Positions 42,250 through 49,296 of a DNA stretch of 64,000 bases are shown piece by piece. A model generated the notes under the pieces. It was not told the origin of the DNA and searched no databases. It saw only the letters and a list, made by a program, of their open reading frames with translations. The translations under genes were made by a program, and so were the position numbers. The stretch's first letter is position 1. Each line of letters starts with the position of its first letter. Source of the stretch: Catellatospora tritici (lineage in GTDB: Bacteria; Actinomycetota; Actinomycetes; Mycobacteriales; Micromonosporaceae); assembly GCF_019083965.1 (NCBI RefSeq), contig NZ_JAHRCY010000034.1, positions 18,232-82,231 of the forward strand, read 5' to 3'.

Positions 42250-43052
42250 CTCGCACCCCCGGTGACCCGCCCCGGTGCCCGGCCGCCGCCGGGCGGCCCG
42301 GCAAACGCCTGCGCGACGTCGAGCCACCGGTCGGCATCGACGCCGACGGCGGCCCCGGCCAGGTCGGCCCGGTGGCGCCGCTGGGTCACCAGCAGGCAGA
42401 AGTCCAATGCGGGCCCGGTGACCCGCTGGGCGGCGGCGTCGGGTCCCCAGCGCCACGGCTGCCCGTCCGGCGCGGTCAGCTCGACCGCGAACTCCTCGGT
42501 GGGCGCGTCGAGCCCGTGCACGTGGAACGCGAAGTCGCGGGTACGTACGCCCAGGTGGGCGACGTGGCGCAGACGATGGGTGGGTTCGGGGACGACGCCG
42601 AGGGCGTCGGCGAGGTCGTACCCGTGCGCCCAGGTCTCCATGATCCGGGCGGTGGCCATGGACGCCGCGCTCATCGGCGGGCCGTACCAGGTGACGCGGG
42701 CTCCGGGCGGCAGTGCCGCGAGCGCGGCGGCCAGGTCGGCCCGGCCCTGCCGCCAGCGGGTCCGCAGCGGCGCCGGATCGGTGCGGGCCCAGTCCCGGGC
42801 ACCGGTGTCGACGAACCCGAGCGGATCGGCGGCCAGCAGTTCGGCCATCTGCGCGGCGAAGCCCGGTGGATCGGTGACCGCGAGCAGGGCCTGGTGGTCG
42901 GTCCAGGCGAGGTGGGCGATCTGGTGCGCGACGGTCCAGCCCGCGGCCGGGGTCGGCGCGGCCCAGCCGGAGTCGGGCAGGTCCGCCAGGAGGCGGTCGA
43001 CGACGTGCCCTTCGGCGGCGAGGGCGTCCAGCAGCGTTGCCAGTTCGGCCAT
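42246..43052 (-). CDS. TIGR03084-family protein (DinB-fold, putative metal-binding)
   Basis: 268 residues. AGWTVAHQIAHLAWTDHQALLAV holds the metal-ligand histidines of the mycothiol-dependent isomerase-like N-terminal fold, MATARIMETWAHGYDLADALG a second His, and TRDFAFHVHGLDAP the start of the C-terminal sterol-carrier-like part. The family is an actinobacterial protein usually found beside acyl-CoA carboxylase genes; reaction unknown. The ATG at 43052 has GGAGGGGAG upstream. First gene of the acyl-CoA operon, 50 bp after the palindrome. Confidence 0.85.
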   Translation of the reverse strand: MAELATLLDALAAEGHVVDRLLADLPDSGWAAPTPAAGWTVAHQIAHLAWTDHQALLAVTDPPGFAAQMAELLAADPLGFVDTGARDWARTDPAPLRTRWRQGRADLAAALAALPPGARVTWYGPPMSAASMATARIMETWAHGYDLADALGVVPEPTHRLRHVAHLGVRTRDFAFHVHGLDAPTEEFAVELTAPDGQPWRWGPDAAAQRVTGPALDFCLLVTQRRHRADLAGAAVGVDADRWLDVAQAFAGPPGGGRAPGRVTGGAR

Positions 43053-43102
43053 CCGGCTCTCCCCTCCACTGGCGACAACCTTCGCCCCGAGGTGAGAAAA
43101 AG

Positions 43103-43116
43103 TCAAGCACGCTTGA
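43103..43116. promoter_or_regulatory. Palindromic operator of the acyl-CoA operon
   Basis: TCAAGC-AC-GCTTGA, perfect 6-bp arms with 2-bp spacer, overlapping a TTGACT that can serve as -35 on the minus strand. It is the only clear palindrome upstream of the five-gene operon, which ends next to a TetR gene. The CAAGC-n2-GCTTG form is common among TetR regulators of acyl-CoA genes. Confidence 0.65.
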
Positions 43117-43140
43117 TTTATAAGCGCGTGTACTGGGCAG

Positions 43141-43193
43141 ACGAAAACCGCGCCCGCTCCGGAGACGGTCGGAGCGGGCGCGGGCGTTTTCGT
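43141..43193 (-). terminator. Terminator after the PhoX gene
   Basis: Long near-perfect hairpin: ACGAAAAC plus CGCGCCCGCTCCG (43141-43161), an 8-nt loop, and the complement interrupted by GGC (43170-43193), 8 nt beyond the stop at 43202. It ends in TTTTCGT on the minus strand. Confidence 0.8.
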
Positions 43194-43201
43194 GAACCGG
43201 G

Positions 43202-44593
43202 TCAGCAGTCCTTCTTGCGGCCCCACGGGCCGGTGATCGCGAAGACCTGGCCCGGTGACTGGATGTTGGCGAACAGGATCCGGCCGTCCTCGGTGAACGT
43301 CGGACCGGTGAACTCGCTGTCGCTGGCCTCGTTGCGGCCCAGCGGGTAGGTCTCGCCCTTCTCACTGACGCCGACCAGATGCGACAGGCCCTCGCCGTCC
43401 TCGGCCAGGATCACGCCGCCGTACGGCGAGACGGTGATGTTGTCCGGGCCGTCGTAGTTGCCCTCGACCGACGGGTCCGGGTTCACACCGAAGATGGTGA
43501 CCAGCTCGATGGTCTCGCGCTTCGGGTCGTAGAACCACACCTGGCCGTCGTGCTCGTTGACGCTGCCGTCGCTGAGGCGGGCGTAGCTGGAGACGAAGTA
43601 GACGCCCTTGTCGCCGTACCACTGACCCTCGAACTTGCGGGCGCGGGTGACCTGGTCGTTGGTGAACTGCTTGCGCACCGAGGTGGTGACCGCGAGCCGG
43701 TCCGGCACGTCCACCCAGGTCACGTCGTACCTGGTGCCCGGGGTGAGCGCCTGCGACAGGTCCTCGATGTGCACGCCGTCCAGCGACGCGCTCAGCGCCT
43801 GCAGGCTGCCCGCGGTGTCGCCGCCCGCGCTGAGCGCCAGCGCGCGCAGCTCGCCCTTGCGGCCCTTGAAGCCCGCCGGGGGCACCCAGCGGAAGTAGAG
43901 CCCGTGCGGGCCGCTGGCGTCCTCGGTCAGGAAGATCTCGTTGGTCTTCGGGTCCACGGCCACGGCCTCGTGCGCGTAGCGGCCCAGGAACTTCAGCGGC
44001 ACCGGCGAGAGGTTGGCGGCGCGGTCATGCGGGTCGACCTCGAACACCCAGCCGTGGTCGAACTGGAACACGCCACCGGCGCGCTGCTCGGTCTCCTCGC
44101 AGGTCAGCCAGGTGCCCCACGGGGTGATGCCGCCGGCGCAGTTGTTGTGGGTGCCGGCGAGGCTGACGTACTCGCGGACGCGGTTGCCGTGGTGGTCCAC
44201 GTCGATGTTGGTGGTGCCGCCGTGCGCGCCCGGGTCGAAGGTCAGGCCCGGCAGCGCCGGCACGCCGTACGGCTCGCCGCCGCCGATCTCATGGTTGTTG
44301 ACCAGCGTGTAGCCGCCGGGCGTGCGGAAGACGGCGGTGCCGTCGGCGTCGCTCGGGGTGAACTCGCCGGACTCCAGGACGGTGACGCCCGCCTCGGCGA
44401 CGATGCGGTAGGAGAAGCCTTCGGGCAGTGACAGGATGCCCGCCGGGTCGGTGACCAGCGGACCGTAGCCCGCCACCTTCGGGTGGGCGTAGGCGGGACC
44501 GGCGATGGCGGCGGCGCTACCGGCGAACGCGATGCCCAGACCGCCGAGGGTCGAGGCGCGCAGCAGGTTGCGGCGGGACAGAGGGGTGCTCAC
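43202..44593 (-). CDS. PhoX-type (DUF839) alkaline phosphatase, Tat-exported
   Basis: 463 residues. Tat signal SRRNLLRASTLGGLGIAFAG, cleavage near AYA-HP. Beta-propeller DUF839 signatures: TLVNNHEIGGGEPYG, LAGTHNNCAGGITPWGTWLTCEE (metal-binding), GRYAHEAVAVDP, DGPDNITVSPYGGVILAEDGEG. The family hydrolyses phosphate monoesters outside the cell using Fe and Ca. The GTG at 44593 follows GGAAGG by 9 nt; an ATG at 44635 is less likely. PHO-box-like direct repeats at 44667-44699 and a terminator behind it mark a single-gene unit. Confidence 0.88.
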   Translation of the reverse strand: MSTPLSRRNLLRASTLGGLGIAFAGSAAAIAGPAYAHPKVAGYGPLVTDPAGILSLPEGFSYRIVAEAGVTVLESGEFTPSDADGTAVFRTPGGYTLVNNHEIGGGEPYGVPALPGLTFDPGAHGGTTNIDVDHHGNRVREYVSLAGTHNNCAGGITPWGTWLTCEETEQRAGGVFQFDHGWVFEVDPHDRAANLSPVPLKFLGRYAHEAVAVDPKTNEIFLTEDASGPHGLYFRWVPPAGFKGRKGELRALALSAGGDTAGSLQALSASLDGVHIEDLSQALTPGTRYDVTWVDVPDRLAVTTSVRKQFTNDQVTRARKFEGQWYGDKGVYFVSSYARLSDGSVNEHDGQVWFYDPKRETIELVTIFGVNPDPSVEGNYDGPDNITVSPYGGVILAEDGEGLSHLVGVSEKGETYPLGRNEASDSEFTGPTFTEDGRILFANIQSPGQVFAITGPWGRKKDC

Positions 44594-44666
44594 GTGAAAA
44601 GGCCTTCCGGGAGTTTCACCAGGGGACGAAGCCATGCAATTCCGCGTACGGGAACAGCCCGCTGGA

Positions 44667-44699
44667 TCCACTCGACCGGAAGGCGAACGGCAGGCAAAC
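44667..44699 (-). promoter_or_regulatory. PHO-box-like 11-bp direct repeats upstream of phoX
   Basis: On the minus strand GTTTGCCTGCC (44699-44689) and GTTCGCCTTCC (44688-44678) are adjacent, matching at 9 of 11 positions, followed by the weaker GGTCGAGTGGA. The spacing is that of PhoP boxes (GTTCACC-type units of 11 bp), although the A of TTCACC is G here. Confidence 0.45.
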
Positions 44700-44700
44700 C

Positions 44701-46548
44701 TTAGGAGCCGTAACCCAAACCGAACCCCTGCGGGAACAGGGCGGGCTGGCCGTCGCCCGCGTTGATCGGCTCGTGCGCCTTGGCTGCGGGCCAGGTCATC
44801 GGGGTCTTGCCGGTCGGGGCACCGACACCGAACAGGATGTCGGCGACCCCGGCGCCCTCGGTGCCGGGCAGCCACGCCGCCAGCAACGCGTTCCAGCCGG
44901 ACACCTCCGAGGCGACCTCCATCGGCCGCCCGGAGACCAGCACCACGATCACCGGGATGCCCGAGGCGCGCAGGGTGGCGATGGTCTGGCGGTCCTCGTC
45001 GTCCAGGCGCAGCCCGTCGGGCCGGTCGCCCTCGTACTCGGCGTACGGCTTCTCGCCCACCACCGCGATCGCCGCCTGGTAGCTGCGGTCGACGCCCTTG
45101 CCGTCTCGCGCGTACGTCACCGTCGTGCCCGGACCGGCCACCTCGCGGATGCCCTCCAGGATGGTGGTGCCCTTGGTGGTCGGGCCGGAGCCGCCCTGCC
45201 AGGTGATGGTCCAGCCGCCGGACTGGTTGCCGAGGTCGTCGGCGTTCTTGCCCGCGACGAAGACCTTGCCGCCCTTGGCCAGCGGCAGCACGCCCTTGTC
45301 GTTCTTGAGCAGCACCTGCGAGGCGCGCACCGCCTGCCGGGCCAGCGCCCGGTGCTCCGCGCTGCCCACGGTGCCCGTGTACGACCGGTCGGTCATCGGG
45401 TGCTCGAACAGCCCCAGCTCGAACTTCTTGGTCAGGATGCGCCGGACCGCGTCGTCGATCCGGGCGGCCGGGACGTGCCCGTTGTCGACCTCGCCCTTGA
45501 GCGTGGTGAGAAAGTCCTGCCAGTGCTCGGGCACCATCACCATGTCGATCCCGGCGTTGATCGCCGTGGCGACCTCGTCGGGGGTGAAGCCTTCCTGGCC
45601 GTCGAGCTGGTCGACGGCGTTCCAGTCCGACACCACGAAGCCGGTGAAGCCCAGCTCGCCCTTGAGCACGTCGGTGACCAGGTACTTCTGCCCGTGCAGC
45701 TTCTCGCCGTTCCAGCTGCTGAACGACACCATCACCGAGCCGACGCCGCGCTCGACGGCGGCCTTGAACGGCGGCAGGTGGATCTCGCGCAACTGCGCGT
45801 CGGTCAGCTCCGTGTTGCCCTGGTCGTCGCCGCCGGTGGTGCCGCCGTCGCCCACGTAGTGCTTGGCCGTGGCCAGGATCGAGGTCGGGCCGCCGCCGAG
45901 CTTCTCACCCTGGAAACCGGTGATGATCGAGGTCATCGAGGCGGGGATGTCGGGGGTCTCGCCGAAGGACTCGTAGGTGCGGCCCCAGCGGTCGTCGCGG
46001 GCCACACACAGGCACGGCGCGAAGGTCCAGTCCACGCCGGTGCCGGTGACCTCCTCGGCGACGACCCGGCCGATCTGCTCCACCAGCTTCGGGTCGCGGG
46101 TCGCGCCGAGGCCGATGTTGTGCGGGAAGATCGTCGCGCCGACGACGTTGTTGTGGCCGTGCACGGCGTCGGAGCCGTACAGGATCGGGATGCCCAGCGG
46201 GGTGGCCAGGGCGCCGCGCTGCAGCTCGTCGTTCATGTCGGCCCAGGCCTGCGCGGTGTTCGCCTCGGGCGTCGAGCCGCCGCCGGACAGGATGGACCCG
46301 AGCCGGTACGAAGTGACGTCCGACGCCGAGGCGAAGCCCCGCTCGGCCTGGGTCATCTGCCCGATCTTGTCCGCCAGGCTCATCCGGCCCAGCAGGTCGG
46401 CCACCCGCTCGGCGACCGGCCGGGACGCGTCCTGATAAAGCTTGCGGCCGCCGTCCTCGCCGGACCACAGCACATATCCGGTGAGGCCCGCTGCGAGCAG
46501 TGCCAGAGCCAGAGCCAGCAGCAACCAGCGGCGTGCAGCCTTCTTCAC
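44701..46548 (-). CDS. Exported GH3 beta-glucosidase
   Basis: 615 residues. N-terminal signal or anchor KKAARRWLLLALALALLAAGLTGYVLW. GH3 domain: MSLADKIGQMTQAERGF, LYGSDAVHGHNNVVGATIFPHNIGLGATRDP, ILATAKHYVGDGGTTGGDDQGNTEL, nucleophile Asp in FTGFVVSDWNAVDQL; second domain (VLLKNDKGVLPLAKGGKVFVAG and RPMEVASEVSGWNALLAAWLPGTEGAGVADILFG). Plant-exoglucosidase-like subfamily acting on cello- or laminari-oligosaccharides. The GTG at 46548 has GGAG 5 nt upstream. A CebR-like operator lies 75 bp upstream. Confidence 0.92.
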   Translation of the reverse strand: MKKAARRWLLLALALALLAAGLTGYVLWSGEDGGRKLYQDASRPVAERVADLLGRMSLADKIGQMTQAERGFASASDVTSYRLGSILSGGGSTPEANTAQAWADMNDELQRGALATPLGIPILYGSDAVHGHNNVVGATIFPHNIGLGATRDPKLVEQIGRVVAEEVTGTGVDWTFAPCLCVARDDRWGRTYESFGETPDIPASMTSIITGFQGEKLGGGPTSILATAKHYVGDGGTTGGDDQGNTELTDAQLREIHLPPFKAAVERGVGSVMVSFSSWNGEKLHGQKYLVTDVLKGELGFTGFVVSDWNAVDQLDGQEGFTPDEVATAINAGIDMVMVPEHWQDFLTTLKGEVDNGHVPAARIDDAVRRILTKKFELGLFEHPMTDRSYTGTVGSAEHRALARQAVRASQVLLKNDKGVLPLAKGGKVFVAGKNADDLGNQSGGWTITWQGGSGPTTKGTTILEGIREVAGPGTTVTYARDGKGVDRSYQAAIAVVGEKPYAEYEGDRPDGLRLDDEDRQTIATLRASGIPVIVVLVSGRPMEVASEVSGWNALLAAWLPGTEGAGVADILFGVGAPTGKTPMTWPAAKAHEPINAGDGQPALFPQGFGLGYGS

Positions 46549-46623
46549 GGCTTCTCCAGGTACGTGAGGGATGGAGCGGAATGCGGTGCGGGGCAACACA
46601 TTATGTCGGTTCACGGCTGCCCG

Positions 46624-46637
46624 TGGGAACGCTCCCG
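46624..46637. promoter_or_regulatory. CebR-like operator between GH3 and GH15 genes
   Basis: TGGGAACGCTCCCG differs at 2 of 14 positions from the CebR/LacI consensus TGGGAGCGCTCCCA. It lies 75 bp upstream of the beta-glucosidase start and 102 bp before the GH15 start, fitting cello-oligosaccharide control of the beta-glucosidase. Confidence 0.75.
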
Positions 46638-46739
46638 CGATTCGGACGCGCCGATCCGGTCGAGCGGTCGGCTGACGGATGGGAGTCGGATCCCGTTTGC
46701 CGGGGCGCGGCGCGGGTAGCGTCGTCGCGGGAGGTGCAC

Positions 46740-48545
46740 ATGCCGCTGCGCATCGAGGACTACGCGGTCATCGGCGACACCCAGACCGCCGCACTGGTCG
46801 GCCGGGACGGGTCCGTCGACTGGCTCTGCCTGCCCCGCTTCGACTCCGGCGCCATCTTCGCCGCGCTGCTGGGCACCCCTGATCACGGCCGCTGGCAGCT
46901 CGCCCCGGCCCACGGGGTGAGCGCGGTGCGACGCGCCTACCGGGGCGACACGATGGTGCTGCAGACCGAGTTCGACACCGACACCGGCACCGTGCGCGTC
47001 ATCGACTTCATGCCGCCGCGCGGCGAGGCCGCCGACCTCGTCCGCATCGTCGAGGGCGTACACGGCCGGGTGGCGATGCGGATGGACCTGCGGCTGCGCT
47101 TCGACTACGGCCACATCGTGCCCTGGGTGCGCCGGGTCGGGCCGGACACCGTCGGCGTGGCCGGACCCGACGCGGTCTACCTGCGTACGCCGGTGGACGT
47201 GCATGGGGAGAATCTCGCCACCGTCGCCGACTTCACCGTCGCCGAGGGCGAGCGGGTGCCGTTCGTGCTCACCTGGCGCGAGTCGCACCTGCCCGTGCCG
47301 CAGCCGGTCGAACCCGAGACCGCGCTGGCCGAGACCGAGTCGTACTGGCAGGAGTGGATCAACGGCTGCCACTACGAAGGCCCGTGGCGCGAGGCGGTCA
47401 CCCGCTCCCTGCTGACGCTGAAGACGCTGACCTACGGCCCCACGGGCGGCATCGTCGCCGCGGTCACCACCTCCCTGCCCGAACAGCTCGGCGGCGTGCG
47501 CAACTGGGACTACCGGTACTGCTGGCTGCGCGACGCCACCATCACCCTGCAGTCGCTGCTCTACTCCGGCTACGTCGAGGAGGCCCGCGCCTGGCGGTCG
47601 TGGCTGCTGCGCGCCATCGCCGGCGACCCGTCCCAGCTGCAGATCATGTACGGCGTCGCGGGCGAGCGCTACCTGCCCGAACGCATCGCGTCCTGGCTGC
47701 CGGGATACAGCGGCGGGCCGGTGCGGCTGGGCAACGCCGCCGCCGAGCAGTTCCAGCTCGACGTCTACGGCGAGGTCATGGACGCGCTGCACCAGGCCCG
47801 CAAGGCCGGGCTGGAGGAGGACCAGCAGGCCTGGGCGCTGGAGACCGCGCTGATGGAGTTCGTCTCGCACAACTGGCAGCGGCCCGACGACGGCATCTGG
47901 GAGGTGCGCGGCGGGTCGCGCCACTTCACCCACTCCAAGCTCATGGCCTGGGTCGCCGCGGACCGGGCGGTCAAGACCGTCGAACAGTTCGGCTCCACCG
48001 GACCGGCCGGGCGCTGGCGCGCGCTGCGTGACGACATCGCCGCCGACATCCTGACCCGGGGGTACGACCAGAGCCGCGGCACCTTCACCCAGTTCTACGG
48101 CTCCCGTGAACTCGACGCGTCACTGCTGATGATGCCGCTGGTCGGCTTCCTGCCCGCCACCGACCCGCGGATGCGCGGCACCGTCGCCGCGATCGAGCGC
48201 GAGCTGATGTCCGACGGCCTGGTGCAGCGCTACACCCAGGTGCCCGGCGCCGAGGTGGACGGCCTGCCCCCGGGCGAGGGCGCCTTCCTGGCCTGCACAT
48301 TCTGGCTGGCGCAGAACTACGCGCTGATGGACCGGCGTGAGGAGGCCTGCGAGCTGTTCGAAAACCTGCTCAGCCTGCGCAACGACGTCGGTCTGCTCGC
48401 CGAGGAGTACGACCAGGTCACCCGCCGCCAGGTCGGCAACTTCCCGCAGGCGTTCAGCCACGTCCCGCTGATCGACACCGCCCGCGTGCTCGGCCCCCTG
48501 CTCGCCCCACCCTCCGCCGACGGCCACCCGGCCCCTCGCCACTAG
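46740..48545 (+). CDS. GH15 family glycoside hydrolase (glucoamylase/trehalase-like)
   Basis: 601 residues, cytoplasmic. N-terminal RIEDYAVIGDTQTAALVGRDGSVDWLCLPRFDSGAIFAALLG, then the (alpha/alpha)6 barrel with RNWDYRYCWLRDATITLQSL and the C-terminal catalytic Glu region (LLAEEYDQVTRRQVGNFPQAFSHVPLI). The same architecture occurs in mycobacterial trehalase, so alpha,alpha-trehalose hydrolysis is a good possibility; glucoamylase activity is the alternative. GGGAGG lies 5 nt before the ATG. Divergent from the GH3 gene, with the CebR-like box between them. Confidence 0.9.
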   Translation: MPLRIEDYAVIGDTQTAALVGRDGSVDWLCLPRFDSGAIFAALLGTPDHGRWQLAPAHGVSAVRRAYRGDTMVLQTEFDTDTGTVRVIDFMPPRGEAADLVRIVEGVHGRVAMRMDLRLRFDYGHIVPWVRRVGPDTVGVAGPDAVYLRTPVDVHGENLATVADFTVAEGERVPFVLTWRESHLPVPQPVEPETALAETESYWQEWINGCHYEGPWREAVTRSLLTLKTLTYGPTGGIVAAVTTSLPEQLGGVRNWDYRYCWLRDATITLQSLLYSGYVEEARAWRSWLLRAIAGDPSQLQIMYGVAGERYLPERIASWLPGYSGGPVRLGNAAAEQFQLDVYGEVMDALHQARKAGLEEDQQAWALETALMEFVSHNWQRPDDGIWEVRGGSRHFTHSKLMAWVAADRAVKTVEQFGSTGPAGRWRALRDDIAADILTRGYDQSRGTFTQFYGSRELDASLLMMPLVGFLPATDPRMRGTVAAIERELMSDGLVQRYTQVPGAEVDGLPPGEGAFLACTFWLAQNYALMDRREEACELFENLLSLRNDVGLLAEEYDQVTRRQVGNFPQAFSHVPLIDTARVLGPLLAPPSADGHPAPRH

Positions 48546-48628
48546 CGCCGCCGACCAGGGCCGGCAGCAGCGTCATAGTGTCCAGATAGGATGCTGGCGA
48601 CATGATCGGGAGACCTGGGGAGGGGCCC

Positions 48629-49249
48629 GTGAGTTTCTTCGACTCCGCGGCGCGCAACGAACGAAGACTGCAACGGCTACAGGACCAGGCCAACGACTAC
48701 GCGAACAAGGCGATGACCCTACTGCGGTCCGGACAGGCGGTGGCGGCGATCAAGCCCAGCCAGCAGGCGATCGAGACGATCCTGCAGCTGCGGCAGCTGG
48801 AGCCGGACAACCGGGAGCACCTGGCCCAACTGGCGGGCAAGCTGTACAACCATGCCGCCATGCTCGACCACGCCGGGCGTGGAGCCGAGGCCGTGACCGT
48901 GGCCCGCCGCGCCTACGAGTGCTACCTCGAACTCAGCGGCGGCGAGATCAACGCACAGATCGCCACCCTCGACCGCATCATCCCCCGCCGCGCACCGCTC
49001 AACGCCGGCAGCGCGGTGCCGGACCTGGCCGCGGCAGCCGCGATGACCGCCGACGCCAAGAGCCGCCTGGGGTTCATGCTGGCCAAATGGGCCGGGCCGA
49101 GCGCGGCGGCCGAGGCGCGGCAGCTGGCTGTCGACGCGGTCGACACCTACCAGCAACTCAAGAACCTCGGCGCCGTCGACAGCGAGGACTTCCTGCGTGT
49201 GGTCACCCGTTACGACCAGGTCTGCAGGCTGCTCGAGGCGCAGAAGTAG
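48629..49249 (+). CDS. Helical-repeat (TPR-like) protein
   Basis: 206 residues, all helical. Repeats ANDYANKAMTLLRSGQAVAAIKPSQQAIETILQL, LAGKLYNHAAMLDHAGRGAEAVTVARRAYECYLEL, and MLAKWAGPSAAAEARQLAVDAVDTYQQLK are TPR-like. No enzymatic motif. Probably a protein-interaction scaffold. GGAGG lies 5 nt before the GTG at 48629; an ATG at 48602, 9 nt after TAGGAT, could add nine residues. Confidence 0.65.
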   Translation: MSFFDSAARNERRLQRLQDQANDYANKAMTLLRSGQAVAAIKPSQQAIETILQLRQLEPDNREHLAQLAGKLYNHAAMLDHAGRGAEAVTVARRAYECYLELSGGEINAQIATLDRIIPRRAPLNAGSAVPDLAAAAAMTADAKSRLGFMLAKWAGPSAAAEARQLAVDAVDTYQQLKNLGAVDSEDFLRVVTRYDQVCRLLEAQK

Positions 49250-49252
49250 ACC

Positions 49253-49293
49253 GCATCGCGCCGGGACGGCTGTCGACCGTCCCGGCGCGATGC
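49253..49293. terminator. Bidirectional terminator
   Basis: Perfect 17-bp inverted repeat (49253-49269 and 49277-49293) with a 7-nt loop between two convergent genes, almost filling the gap. Confidence 0.85.
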
Positions 49294-49296
49294 CGT

